Shown: positions 13,934 through 23,134 of the stretch, piece by piece
Position numbering within the stretch: the stretch's first letter is position 1
Layout: every line of letters starts with the position of its first letter
Notes under the pieces: generated by a model
Databases searched by the model: none
The model's input: the letters and a program-made list of their open reading frames with translations, nothing else
What the model was told of the DNA's origin: nothing
NCBI GenBank assembly: GCA_902612605.1
Contig: CACMDY010000008.1
Span: forward strand, 1-34,283
Direction of reading: 5' to 3'
Length of the DNA: 34,283 bases
Source: an uncultured Pelagibacteraceae bacterium
GTDB taxonomy: Bacteria; Pseudomonadota; Alphaproteobacteria; Pelagibacterales; Pelagibacteraceae
Position numbers and translations under genes: made by a program

Positions 13934-15496
13934 TTAGTCAAAGCTCGCAAAACGGAATAGCGGTTCGTTATTCGGTCTTATCGGAACATTAACATCTTTT
14001 TTTGCAGCCCAAGATATAACTTGGTGATGTAAAGGAAGATAAGAAATATCATCTTTTACTATTTTCCAAGCTTTAGCTATCGCAGCATTTCTTTTGTCTA
14101 GGTTAACTTCTCCTTCCATAACTCTTATAGCAGCATCTACATCAGAATTACTAAAGTTAACTCTGTTCCAGCTTGCTCCACTTTCATATAAGTAATGGAA
14201 AACATAATGACTATCTAAAGTTGGAACTCCCCAACCTAACATATAAAAGTCACCTTGATTATCTTTTAGTTCTTTAAAGTGCTTACTTTTTGTTTGGGCA
14301 AATAAATTTACTTTAACACCGATTTTACCTAACATACCAACAACAGCTGTACATATAGCTTCATCATTTACATACCTGTCATTTGGACATCTAAGCTCAA
14401 CTTCAAATCCATTTGGATATCCAGCATCAGCTAAAAGTTTTTTTGCAGCAGCTACATCATAAGGAAGTCTCTTATCAAGTTCCTCTGTGTATCCATTAAC
14501 ACCTGGAAAAGTAATTATTCCAGCTGGTTCACTTAAACCTCTCATTACTTTTTTCTTAATAGCCTCAATATCTATTGCTTGATAAAGAGCTTGTCTAACT
14601 GCTTTCTTTTTGAATGGATTATCACCTGTATTACCTGTTCTAAGTTTATCTGCTCCTTGATCCATTCCTAGGAATATAGTTCTCATTTGAGCAGTGCTTT
14701 CAACTTTGTGAGCAGGTGAATTTTTAATTCTAGCCAAATCTTGCACGGGTGCATCAGTAACGACATCAATTTCACCAGATAAAAGAGCTGCAACTCTAGT
14801 AGCAGCATTTTTTATAGGTAGTAGATGAATTTCTGTTACTTTGTCATCTTTCATAGTACCCCACCATTTTTTATTACGTTTGAAAACTGTTTTAGTGTTT
14901 GGTTCTCTTAATGTAATTTTAAATGGTCCAGTTCCCATAGCATTTGTTGCTGAAAATGTTTCTTGTCCAGCATCCCAGTTCTGTGCCATAACTGCAAAAT
15001 TCTTTTCACTCCATTTTTTTGACATTATAAAGATGTTTGAAAGTTGGTTTAAAAGAATTGGATTTGGTTTACTTGTTGTTATTTCTACTGTGTAGTCATT
15101 AACTGCTTTTACACCTGATACTGTACTAATATATTCTTTAAAATCAGACGTTCTTTGTTTTGCTCTTAAAATACTAAATACAACATCTTCAGATGTAAAT
15201 GGAGTTCCATCAGAAAATTTAACATCTTCTCTTAATTTAAAGATCCAAGTATTAGGACCTTGAGTTCTCCACTCTGTTGCTAGTTGAGGTCCAATTTTCA
15301 TATCTAATCCTCTAGTAACTAGAGCTTCGTATACTTGTCTAGATACTTGAGTGGTAGGACCTTCGTTTTGAGCATGAGGATCAAGTGTTAAACTATCACC
15401 CTGCATTGACCATTTAATAGTTTTTGCAAATGTTTGTGTTGGAGCAAAAGCTAGAAAAAAAGCCAATAAAATTTTTATAAAATACCCATACTTCAT
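13934..15496 (-). CDS. peptide/solute-binding protein of ABC transporter (family 5)
   Basis: This 520-residue periplasmic protein has a signal peptide ending at TQTFA (cleavage after Ala24). SBP family 5 marks are present. They are GDSLTLDPHAQNEGPTTQVSRQVYEALV near the N-terminus, WIFKLREDVKFSDGTPFTSEDVVFS, the KKAVRQALYQAID segment, and the ADAGYPNGFEVELRC region. Ligands of the family include di- and oligopeptides, opines, nickel and some glycans, so peptides are the default guess rather than a firm call. A strong GGAGAGA ribosome site precedes the ATG. It heads the transporter part of a minus-strand operon with a phosphatase and a glutamine amidotransferase upstream. Confidence 0.93.
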   Translation of the reverse strand: MKYGYFIKILLAFFLAFAPTQTFAKTIKWSMQGDSLTLDPHAQNEGPTTQVSRQVYEALVTRGLDMKIGPQLATEWRTQGPNTWIFKLREDVKFSDGTPFTSEDVVFSILRAKQRTSDFKEYISTVSGVKAVNDYTVEITTSKPNPILLNQLSNIFIMSKKWSEKNFAVMAQNWDAGQETFSATNAMGTGPFKITLREPNTKTVFKRNKKWWGTMKDDKVTEIHLLPIKNAATRVAALLSGEIDVVTDAPVQDLARIKNSPAHKVESTAQMRTIFLGMDQGADKLRTGNTGDNPFKKKAVRQALYQAIDIEAIKKKVMRGLSEPAGIITFPGVNGYTEELDKRLPYDVAAAKKLLADAGYPNGFEVELRCPNDRYVNDEAICTAVVGMLGKIGVKVNLFAQTKSKHFKELKDNQGDFYMLGWGVPTLDSHYVFHYLYESGASWNRVNFSNSDVDAAIRVMEGEVNLDKRNAAIAKAWKIVKDDISYLPLHHQVISWAAKKDVNVPIRPNNEPLFRFASFD

Positions 15497-15557
15497 TTCT
15501 CTCTCCTATATTATTAAAATAAAAATCTAACTTATTAATTATGTAAACTAAAGTGAT

Positions 15558-16283
15558 TTAATTCACTATTTTTTTGAAGTTTTCGTAAAGAATTTTTGAA
15601 TATTTGTTCATAGATTGAATATTGTCCTTCGCATCACTATCAAATTTATCAAGAGCTCCTTGTCCTAACTGACTCTCTAAAGCAGACTTATATTCAGGCA
15701 CACATCCCCATTCTCCTACGGTGGTATCTTTTATCTCTATATGAAATTGAATACCGTAAGCATGGTTTTTGTATTTAAAAATTTGGTACTTGGTTTCAGG
15801 AGATGACGCTAAAAGAGTTATATCATTATTATTTTCTAGATTTTGAACTTCATATGAGTGCCATTGGAGTGATTTAATAATATCAGGATACTCTTTAAAT
15901 AATAAATCGTCCTTTTTACTATTTAAAAAATTAATATCTAAAATACCTATTTCTGGATTTTTTGATTTAACTACTTTACCTCCAACTGCCTCTCCTAATA
16001 ATTGACAACCTAAACAAAAACCCAAATATGGTTTATTTAAGTCTACTACAAATTCTTTGATTTTTTTTTTCTCCTCTATTAACCACGGGTAATCTTTTTC
16101 CATCCAAGTATCCATTGGTCCACCCATACAAAACATTGCATCAAATCCAGATAGATCATCAGGTATTTTTTCTCCTTCGTCGAGTTCTACAGTTTTAATA
16201 TGAACTTTATCCTCTAACATTAAATCTTTAATATAACCGGGATCCTCAATTTTAATGTGTTGAAGAACAATTATATTTTTCAT
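15558..16283 (-). CDS. class I glutamine amidotransferase domain protein
   Basis: This 241-residue protein consists of one GATase1 domain. The nucleophile elbow GFCLGCQLLGEAVGG has Cys90, and the His and Glu of the triad are H181 and E183 in YGIQFHIEI. MCMGGPMD-like residues at 51-58 match the oxyanion-loop region of GuaA-like and YfeJ/gamma-glutamyl hydrolase-like proteins. As a stand-alone domain it may hydrolyse gamma-glutamyl or amide bonds rather than feed ammonia to a synthetase. Position between a phosphatase (4-base overlap) and the peptide-binding protein raises the idea that it acts on an imported gamma-glutamyl compound; that is inference only. Confidence 0.85.
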   Translation of the reverse strand: MKNIIVLQHIKIEDPGYIKDLMLEDKVHIKTVELDEGEKIPDDLSGFDAMFCMGGPMDTWMEKDYPWLIEEKKKIKEFVVDLNKPYLGFCLGCQLLGEAVGGKVVKSKNPEIGILDINFLNSKKDDLLFKEYPDIIKSLQWHSYEVQNLENNNDITLLASSPETKYQIFKYKNHAYGIQFHIEIKDTTVGEWGCVPEYKSALESQLGQGALDKFDSDAKDNIQSMNKYSKILYENFKKIVN

Positions 16284-17083
16284 GTGGCTGGCTTGAGCAA
16301 TTTTAAAATTTTTTTATGATTTGATAAATTATTTGAAACAATTATTTTTCCACCCAATGAAGCATCCCTATTATCCCATGTAGTAATTATTCCACCTGAT
16401 GCTTTAATAATTGGTATTATTGGATGTATATCCCAAATTTTGTTTGCGCATTGAGCTACAATATCTAGTCTTCCCTCTGCTAATTGGCAATATGTTAGTG
16501 CATCGAAACATGGAAACTGCATTCTCTTAATAAATTTCGTTATTTTTTTTTGTTTTTGAAAAGACAAAGTTCCATGAAAAGCAGCGGCTACTTTTAAATA
16601 ATTAAATTTTATTTTTTTGTTTACTTTTAATTTTCTTTTTTTTCTGCCTTCAAATACAAAAGCAGATTTATCATTTTGATTTAAATAGTATCTTTTCATT
16701 CTTGGGAAATTAGCTAGCCCGACTATTGGTTTATTCTTATAATTTAGAGAAATTAAATTGCTCCAAGTAGGATTTCCAGCAACGAATGATCTTGTCCCAT
16801 CAATTGGATCTATTATCCATGAAAATAGACTTTTCGTCTTTTTTACCCCAAACTCTTCACCAATAATTTGATGATCTGGGAACTTATCATTAATTTTTTT
16901 TCTTATAAATTTTTCAAAAGCTTTATCGGCACTGGTAACGGGATCATAACCTTTACCTTTTAACTTGTTATTAATTGTAAAAGTTTTGTTAAGTTTAGTG
17001 TAATAAAAATTAGTTAAATCCTTAGCAAGTTTATTCAAAAAGGTGTAATAAATCTTGAAATCTTTTGTTTTTTTGAAGGTCAT
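16280..17083 (-). CDS. inositol monophosphatase family phosphatase (HisN-like)
   Basis: This 267-residue enzyme has all metal-site motifs of the family: DPVTSADKAFE at 47-57, GEEFG at 75-79, IDPIDGT at 91-97 and WDIHP at 217-221. The spacing and the sequence IDPIDGTRSFVAGNPTW resemble the histidinol-phosphatase (HisN) type of alphaproteobacteria more than SuhB. It may supply the histidine pathway's phosphatase step, or hydrolyse inositol or nucleotide phosphates. It begins the minus-strand operon, with an 87-base divergent spacer to the dioxygenase gene, and overlaps the amidotransferase gene by ATGA. Confidence 0.85.
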   Translation of the reverse strand: MTFKKTKDFKIYYTFLNKLAKDLTNFYYTKLNKTFTINNKLKGKGYDPVTSADKAFEKFIRKKINDKFPDHQIIGEEFGVKKTKSLFSWIIDPIDGTRSFVAGNPTWSNLISLNYKNKPIVGLANFPRMKRYYLNQNDKSAFVFEGRKKRKLKVNKKIKFNYLKVAAAFHGTLSFQKQKKITKFIKRMQFPCFDALTYCQLAEGRLDIVAQCANKIWDIHPIIPIIKASGGIITTWDNRDASLGGKIIVSNNLSNHKKILKLLKPAT

Positions 17084-17170
17084 TTATCTGATGAGTAATA
17101 ATTAAAATATACAACTAGTTCAAATAAAATATCTTGAAAATTTTAGAATTTGATAGAAGAATCCAAGTAG
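17084..17170. promoter_or_regulatory. divergent promoter region
   Basis: These 87 bases separate the phosphatase-led minus operon from the plus-strand dioxygenase and must hold both promoters. The sequence is AT-rich. I cannot identify convincing -35/-10 pairs or an operator in it, and there is no clear ribosome site for the dioxygenase beyond AGAAGAATCC. Confidence 0.35.
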
Positions 17171-18274
17171 ATGAAAATAGAAACCGATTCTAAAAAAGTA
17201 TTTATAAATAGTGGAAATAATAAAGAAGAAATACATCCATTTTGGCTTAGAGAAAGAATAAATAACGAAGATGCTCTGGATAAAGGAAATCAACAAAGAT
17301 TATTTGATCCAAATTCTATAAATACTAACATTGATATAGAAAAAATTGAGAATGAAGATGGATTACTTAATTTATTTTTCAATGATGGAACCAATTATAA
17401 AATAAAAGAAGATCAAATATTAAATGAGTATAAATCACAAAATCTTGATCCTATTTCAATTGATAAAATTAAATGGGATTCAAATTTTAATAATTTTCAA
17501 AAATTTAAATTTGAAAATGATATTTTTGAAAAAAAAATCATGTATGATTTATTAGTATCATTCTATAAATATGGTTTTGTAGTTCTAACTAATGTACCAA
17601 CTGAAGATAATTTTATTATTAAATTTGCAAATTCAATTGGGAGTGTCAGAAGAACAAATTTTGGGGAATTTTTTAATGTAAGATCTGTGCCTAATCCAAA
17701 TGATTTGGCTTATACATCATTAGCATTATCTCCGCATACAGATAATCCGTATAGAAAACCAGTTCCTTGTGTTCAACTATTGCATTGTATTACAAATAAT
17801 GTGAGTGGAGGAAATTCTACCTTGGTTGATGGTTACACAGTAAGTGAAAAAATCAAAGAGGATTATCCAGAATATTATGAAATTTTATCTTCAGTTAAAG
17901 TAAAATTTAAATTTATAGACAAAACAGTTGTTCTAGAAGATATGTCTGAGTTAATTAAATTGGATGAAAAAAATAATTTTAAACAAGTTAGATTTAGTCC
18001 TAGATTAGATTATGCTCCGATATTAGAAAAATCAAAATTGGATTTATTCTATAAAGCTAGAAATAAAATTTCTGAATTATACAACTCTGATAAATATAAA
18101 GTTGAATTTAAATTAGAAAGTGGAGATTTATTAATGATGGACAATCATAGATTGCTTCATGGAAGAACAAAATATGATGTTAACGAAGGTGATAGATATT
18201 TACAAGGATGCTACATTGATTTCGACAGTACAGAAGGTAAACTTAGACATTTAAAAAGAAAATTTAATCTTTAA
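17171..18274 (+). CDS. gamma-butyrobetaine hydroxylase-like Fe(II)/2-oxoglutarate dioxygenase
   Basis: This 367-residue protein has an N-terminal DUF971-like domain (1-90, with IHPFWLRER) and a TauD/TfdA catalytic domain. Iron ligands are His189 and Asp191 (SPHTDNPY) and His330, and Arg332 for 2-oxoglutarate lies in DNHRLLHGRTKY. This two-domain layout is that of gamma-butyrobetaine and trimethyllysine hydroxylases. In the animal enzyme the WLRDN region carries zinc-binding cysteines; here the matching WLRERINNEDA has none, so the N-terminal zinc site is absent. Substrates could be gamma-butyrobetaine or another quaternary amine. It forms a single-gene unit and overlaps the convergent reductase by 11 bases. 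Confidence 0.85.
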   Translation: MKIETDSKKVFINSGNNKEEIHPFWLRERINNEDALDKGNQQRLFDPNSINTNIDIEKIENEDGLLNLFFNDGTNYKIKEDQILNEYKSQNLDPISIDKIKWDSNFNNFQKFKFENDIFEKKIMYDLLVSFYKYGFVVLTNVPTEDNFIIKFANSIGSVRRTNFGEFFNVRSVPNPNDLAYTSLALSPHTDNPYRKPVPCVQLLHCITNNVSGGNSTLVDGYTVSEKIKEDYPEYYEILSSVKVKFKFIDKTVVLEDMSELIKLDEKNNFKQVRFSPRLDYAPILEKSKLDLFYKARNKISELYNSDKYKVEFKLESGDLLMMDNHRLLHGRTKYDVNEGDRYLQGCYIDFDSTEGKLRHLKRKFNL

Positions 18275-18851
18275 ATAATTCTTTTATTTTTTCTTCAGCA
18301 TTTTTTATGGACTTTTCATAATCTAAAGCCATTTGATCTGCTGCAACTATATCGATTTTTTTAATACCAAAAAAATTTAACATATGTATCAACCATGGAG
18401 TTAAAAAGTCTTCTTCCCCTTGTATTTTTGTTCCACCAGAAGTAATTACTAAATAGACCTGCTTATCTTCTAATAAACCTTTTCTTCTTCCGTCATCCCC
18501 GTATTTAAATGTCAATTTTACTCTGGCTGCAAGATCAGCCCAAGCCTTAAGTGTTGCTGGTGGGCCAAAATTATAAATTGGTACTGATATAATAATTACA
18601 TCACATTCTTTTAACTCTGATACTAACTTATCAGACAATTCAAACATTTTTTTATGTTCATCTGTTTGCTCATTCTCTGGAATTTTCATTCCAGACTCAG
18701 TTAAGCCAGATATAAAAAGCATTTCGTCATCTAGGTCTCTATAAATGACCTCATCATTATCTTTTTTAACTTTATCAAGTATTTTTTTTGCAAGCATCCT
18801 TGAGGTAGAACCTTCTTTTCTAGCACTGCAATCGATTTGATATATTTTCAT
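18264..18851 (-). CDS. flavodoxin-fold FMN-dependent NAD(P)H reductase (AzoR-like)
   Basis: This 195-residue protein begins KIYQIDCSARKEGSTSRML, the FMN-phosphate loop of Flavodoxin_2 proteins. It then has VPIYNFGPPATLKAWADLAARVKLTF (about 95-120), matching the PxYNF...LK motif of azoreductases and quinone reductases, and VITSGGT. It most likely reduces quinones by two electrons using NAD(P)H and FMN, in the cytoplasm. It follows ccdA by two bases and so is probably co-transcribed with ppc and ccdA. Confidence 0.85.
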   Translation of the reverse strand: MKIYQIDCSARKEGSTSRMLAKKILDKVKKDNDEVIYRDLDDEMLFISGLTESGMKIPENEQTDEHKKMFELSDKLVSELKECDVIIISVPIYNFGPPATLKAWADLAARVKLTFKYGDDGRRKGLLEDKQVYLVITSGGTKIQGEEDFLTPWLIHMLNFFGIKKIDIVAADQMALDYEKSIKNAEEKIKELFKD

Positions 18852-18853
18852 TT

Positions 18854-19561
18854 TTATCCAAGTTTTTGAAGTATAGGAAAATACTTTAATATGTAAAATC
18901 CTAATGCTTGCAACTGGTTTGTAATCATTAATATTCCTGTTATCAATAATAATCCTCCACCAACTCTTGAAATAGCTATCATTTTTGATTTTAGATTTTT
19001 TGTAACAGACATAAAACGTTGAATCAAATAACCTGATGCAATAAAAGGCAGTGCTAAACCAAGTGAATAGAACACAAGTAACAATATACCTCGGTTCAAA
19101 CTTTGCTCAATTGAAGCTAGAGCTAATATTGATCCTAAAATAGGTCCAATACATGGAGTCCATCCAAATCCAAATGCCATACCAACTAATATTGAGCTAA
19201 AATTTCCTGATTTAATGTCAGTATTAATTCTTTTTTCATAATTTAAAAACTTAATATTAATTAATCCCATAATATGAAGGGAGAAAATGATTATTATACT
19301 TCCTGCAATAATTCTTAATTCAAAAGAGTTACTTAAAATTAAAGAACCTAAAAAAGTTGCGGTGGCTCCAAAGCTTATAAAAACAATTGAAAAACCAAAA
19401 GTAAATAAAACTATAGGGAATATATTAACCGTTTTTTTTTCTAATAACTCATTTAAAGAGCTTCCAGAAATATAAGATATATATCCAGGTATTAATGGAA
19501 GTACACATGGAGACAAAAAGCTTATCAATCCAGCTCCAAATGCAACAAATAATTCTATCAT
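18854..19561 (-). CDS. ccdA: CcdA-type thiol-disulfide membrane transporter
   Basis: This 235-residue inner-membrane protein has six hydrophobic segments. The two redox cysteines are in the family positions: Cys19 in SFLSPCVLPLIPGYISYISG and Cys137 in FGWTPCIGPILGSILA. It moves reducing equivalents from cytoplasmic thioredoxin to periplasmic thioredoxin-like proteins for cytochrome c maturation or disulfide repair. The ATG directly follows the PEP carboxylase stop (TAA-ATG), with no ribosome site of its own, so translation is probably coupled. No other ccm gene is nearby. Confidence 0.92.
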   Translation of the reverse strand: MIELFVAFGAGLISFLSPCVLPLIPGYISYISGSSLNELLEKKTVNIFPIVLFTFGFSIVFISFGATATFLGSLILSNSFELRIIAGSIIIIFSLHIMGLINIKFLNYEKRINTDIKSGNFSSILVGMAFGFGWTPCIGPILGSILALASIEQSLNRGILLLVFYSLGLALPFIASGYLIQRFMSVTKNLKSKMIAISRVGGGLLLITGILMITNQLQALGFYILKYFPILQKLG

Positions 19562-22243
19562 TTAACCGGTATTTTTCATTGCAGCTGAAATACCTGCAAT
19601 AGATGTTAATAATGCATCATTAAGATCATTTTTTTTATCTGAATTTAATTTTTTGTTTTTGATTTTACTCATAACTACTGCTTGAATTATATTTAATACT
19701 TCTGTGTAAATATTTCTTACAATAACTCCTGATCTAAATTTTTTTCTTTCATTTATAATTTCTTTTGGCGTAATCTTTTTATTTAATTTTTTAATAACTT
19801 CGAATTGAAATCTAAGTTTTTTTCCAACTCTTTTTAAATCTTTATCAGCTAAATATTCCTCATATATTTTTGAAATATCTGGGTCAACTTTTGAAATTAC
19901 CATATCCAAAATATCCATCATTGAATTGAAGAAAGGCCAGTTTTTTTCCATATCTATTAGTGTTTTCTCAAATTTTTTCATCGATGAATATCTTAAAGCT
20001 TCTGCACTCCCAAGCCATGCTGGGAGTATTAGTCTTATTTGTGTCCAAGCAAATACCCAGGGTATTGCTCTCAAACCTTTGATATTGTCAATATTCTTTC
20101 TTTTAGACGGTCTTGATCCAATTGAAAGTTTTCCTAAAGACACATGTGGCGTTACGGTTTTAAAATATTTAATAAAATCTGAACTTTGATTAATATTTTT
20201 TCTATATGAACTTTTTGAAATATCAGACATTTTTTCAATTAGATTTCTCCAATCTTTTTTAGGGACTGGCGGCGGGGTCAATGTTGCCTCCATTACCGCT
20301 CCTATATAGCTACATAAATTATAAATTGCTAAAGGTTGATATCCATATTTCTGTTGAATAACTTCTCCCTGATCGGTTATTCTGATTTTTCCATTAACTG
20401 TATTTGGCGGCTGAGATTTTAAAGTAGCTTGAATTGGGCCTCCACCTCTACCCGCTGAACCACCTCTTCCATGAAAGAAGGTAACATCTATTTTGTATTT
20501 TTTTGCAATTTTAACAATTTCTTCTTGAGCCTTATATTGATGCCAACTTGCACAAATTTTTCCAGCATCTTTGCTTGAGTCTGAATATCCAATCATGACT
20601 TCTTGTTTATTTTTTATTAAATCTCTGTACCACTTTAATGAAAATAAGCTGGCCATTATTGATTTTGCATTAATTAAGTCATCTAATGTTTCAAATAAAG
20701 GGACAACTCTTAATTTATTTTTAATATTTGCTTCTTTTTGCAAATATAAGACGGAGAGAATGTCAGATGCAGACGATGTCATTGAAATAACATAAGCCCC
20801 CAAACATTCAGGTGGTTCTTCAGATAAAATTTTAAATGTTGACCATACTTCATTGTTTTCTTTATTTTTAAAATTAAAATTTTTTATGAAATTTGAATTT
20901 TTTTTCATCTTAGATGATAAAAATTTAATTTTTTTCTCCTCACTCCATTTTAAATAATTATGTTTATTTTTTTTCTTAATAAGTTCATTAATTAATTGTG
21001 AGTGTCTCGATGATTCTTGTCTAATATCTAGTTTTGCTAAATTAATTCCAAAACATTTTGCTCTTCTCATTAAATCTAATAATTCACCACTTGCAATATT
21101 TTCACTTTGATTTTCCTCTAAAGACTTACGGACAATTCTAAGAGGTTTTAAAATTTCCTCTTTTGAGTTTAGCAATTTTTTGTAGTCTAAAGGTTTTTTG
21201 TTAACTATAAATTGTTCAATTGCTCGATGAGTAAATCGCATTTTATCTCTTAAAGGTCTTAAGAAAACTCTGTAAGGTTCAAATGATTTTCCTGTAAGTT
21301 TTTGAATTTTTTTTGAACACTTTTTCATTGAATATGATCTAATTAATTTAGTAAGTTCTTTTTCATACAATTTTGCCGCTTCCCATCTTGATAATAACAA
21401 AACTTCTTTTGTTACTTTTGAAGTTACATTTGGATTTCCGTCTCTATCACCTCCCATCCATGATCCAAACTCAATTGGATTAAAATTTTTTGGCAAACCT
21501 TTACCCATATTTTTTAAAAATATGTCATTGAGTCTTCTGTAGACTTTTGGAATAGTTTCCCAAAGACTATCCTCTATTATTGCAAGACCCCATCGCGCTT
21601 CATCGGCTGGAGAAGGTTTTGATCTTTTTAAGTCATCTGTATTCCAGATAATGGTAAATTCATCATGAATTTTTTTATTTAAAGATTTTATTTTTGAAGA
21701 GTGATCTTTAAATAACTCTCTATCCTCAAGTATTTCTGTAATTTTATGGTATTTTTGAATTAAAGTTCTTCTTTTGACCTCTGTAGGATGGGCTGTCAAA
21801 ACTATTCCAATATTTAAATTTTTTGCAAAACTATATATTTTATTATTATTAATTTTTTTATTTTTAAATAATTTCTCAAAAATTTCTTCTATAAAAATAT
21901 TTTTTTGATTTTTACCGTCTCTTTTATTTTCATATTGGTTGAGTTGTCTAGAGGCATCAATAGACTCAGCTAGATTTATAAAGTTCATAAAATGATTAAA
22001 TGCTCTTGCAAGCTTGTAAGTATTTTTAGGATTAATACTTTTTATTTCACTAGAAATTTTTTTATATGATTGTTTTTGGATTTTATTTGCTTTTGATAAC
22101 TTTCTAATTTTCTCAACAAGATTATAAAAGCTTTTACCTTCTTGTTCTTTAATTACATTTCCTAATGAATTTCCTAAAAACCTAACATCCTCTCTTAATG
22201 ATTTTGTAGGAATTCTCTCGTAGTATAGGTCTCTTTTGATCAC
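19562..22243 (-). CDS. ppc: phosphoenolpyruvate carboxylase
   Basis: This 893-residue enzyme carboxylates PEP to oxaloacetate, replenishing the citric-acid cycle. Signature motifs are complete: TAHPTE at 150-155 with catalytic His152, GSWMGGDRDGNPNV at 260-273, GYSDSSKDAG at 552-561, FFHGRGGSAGRGGGP at 589-603 with the catalytic His591, and the conserved C-terminal Asn-Thr-Gly. Length is normal. An upstream gap of 34 bases after the FAH-family gene leaves room for its own promoter. The gene is very AT-rich with many lysines, like its neighbours, so there is no sign of recent transfer. Confidence 0.97.
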   Translation of the reverse strand: MIKRDLYYERIPTKSLREDVRFLGNSLGNVIKEQEGKSFYNLVEKIRKLSKANKIQKQSYKKISSEIKSINPKNTYKLARAFNHFMNFINLAESIDASRQLNQYENKRDGKNQKNIFIEEIFEKLFKNKKINNNKIYSFAKNLNIGIVLTAHPTEVKRRTLIQKYHKITEILEDRELFKDHSSKIKSLNKKIHDEFTIIWNTDDLKRSKPSPADEARWGLAIIEDSLWETIPKVYRRLNDIFLKNMGKGLPKNFNPIEFGSWMGGDRDGNPNVTSKVTKEVLLLSRWEAAKLYEKELTKLIRSYSMKKCSKKIQKLTGKSFEPYRVFLRPLRDKMRFTHRAIEQFIVNKKPLDYKKLLNSKEEILKPLRIVRKSLEENQSENIASGELLDLMRRAKCFGINLAKLDIRQESSRHSQLINELIKKKNKHNYLKWSEEKKIKFLSSKMKKNSNFIKNFNFKNKENNEVWSTFKILSEEPPECLGAYVISMTSSASDILSVLYLQKEANIKNKLRVVPLFETLDDLINAKSIMASLFSLKWYRDLIKNKQEVMIGYSDSSKDAGKICASWHQYKAQEEIVKIAKKYKIDVTFFHGRGGSAGRGGGPIQATLKSQPPNTVNGKIRITDQGEVIQQKYGYQPLAIYNLCSYIGAVMEATLTPPPVPKKDWRNLIEKMSDISKSSYRKNINQSSDFIKYFKTVTPHVSLGKLSIGSRPSKRKNIDNIKGLRAIPWVFAWTQIRLILPAWLGSAEALRYSSMKKFEKTLIDMEKNWPFFNSMMDILDMVISKVDPDISKIYEEYLADKDLKRVGKKLRFQFEVIKKLNKKITPKEIINERKKFRSGVIVRNIYTEVLNIIQAVVMSKIKNKKLNSDKKNDLNDALLTSIAGISAAMKNTG

Positions 22244-22277
22244 AATTTATTATATCAAAAAAGAGATTATATTTGGA

Positions 22278-23120
22278 TTAAATTGCTACTACTTTTGATT
22301 TTTGTTCACCAAGAAGTTCAATTGAAAGCCTCATTTCATCGCCTGCTTTTAAAAATTTTTGTGGCTTCATTCCCATTCCAACTCCTGGGGGTGTTCCTGT
22401 GGTAATGATATCTCCTGGTTGAAGGGACATATATCTACTAACATATGAAACAATATGATCTACATTAAAAATCATTGTTTTTGTATTACCCGTTTGCATT
22501 CGTTCACCATTTAAATCTAATTCCATATTTAGGTTGTTTACATCATTAATCTCATCTTTGGTCACAAGGTATGGACCAATAGGACCAAATGTATCGTGTG
22601 ACTTACCTTTTACCCACTGTCCCATTTTTTCTATTTGCCACTCTCTTTCGCTTACATCATTCACTAAACAATAGCCTAAGATATAATCTTGTGAATTTTT
22701 TTCTGGAATATTTTTAGCATTTTTTCCAATAACTAAACCTAACTCAACTTCCCAATCTAATTTTTTTGAATAGCTTGTAATTTCAATATCATCATTTGGT
22801 CCATTAATTGAACTGGTTGCTTTCATAAAAACAATTGGTTCTGTTGGTGGTTTTGCTCCAGTTTCTGCGGCATGGTCGGAGAAATTTAATCCGATTGCAA
22901 TAAATTTTCCTGGTTTAGTTATACATGAACCAAATCTAGTATTTTTTGAAATTTCTGGAAGCGATGATAAATCAACTTTCTTGATTTTTTCAAATGTTTC
23001 AAAATTTAAATTAGTTGGATCTAAATCATTTATATGTTTAGAAATATCTCGCAAATTTCCATCTTTATCCAATATTGCTGGCTTTTCTTTATTTTTTTCT
23101 CCTACTCTTAGTAATTTCAT
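22278..23120 (-). CDS. FAH-family hydrolase, probably 2,4-diketo-3-deoxy-sugar-acid hydrolase
   Basis: This 280-residue fumarylacetoacetate-hydrolase family protein starts MKLLRVGEK, and the N-terminal domain runs to about 65. The catalytic domain has GKFIAIGLNFSDHAAETGA (71-89), metal ligands in DWEVELG (122-128) and VNDVSERE (153-160), and ISTGTPPGVGMG-like residues near the end. This subfamily is often labelled ureidoglycolate lyase but includes 2,4-diketo-3-deoxy-L-rhamnonate and L-fuconate hydrolases, which release pyruvate and lactate. The second reading fits the sugar-acid neighbours (rhamnonate-dehydratase-like enzyme, SDR). A GGAG ribosome site lies eight bases upstream of the ATG. 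It is the last gene of the tct operon. Confidence 0.85.
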   Translation of the reverse strand: MKLLRVGEKNKEKPAILDKDGNLRDISKHINDLDPTNLNFETFEKIKKVDLSSLPEISKNTRFGSCITKPGKFIAIGLNFSDHAAETGAKPPTEPIVFMKATSSINGPNDDIEITSYSKKLDWEVELGLVIGKNAKNIPEKNSQDYILGYCLVNDVSEREWQIEKMGQWVKGKSHDTFGPIGPYLVTKDEINDVNNLNMELDLNGERMQTGNTKTMIFNVDHIVSYVSRYMSLQPGDIITTGTPPGVGMGMKPQKFLKAGDEMRLSIELLGEQKSKVVAI

Positions 23121-23134
23121 TTCATCTCCAATAA

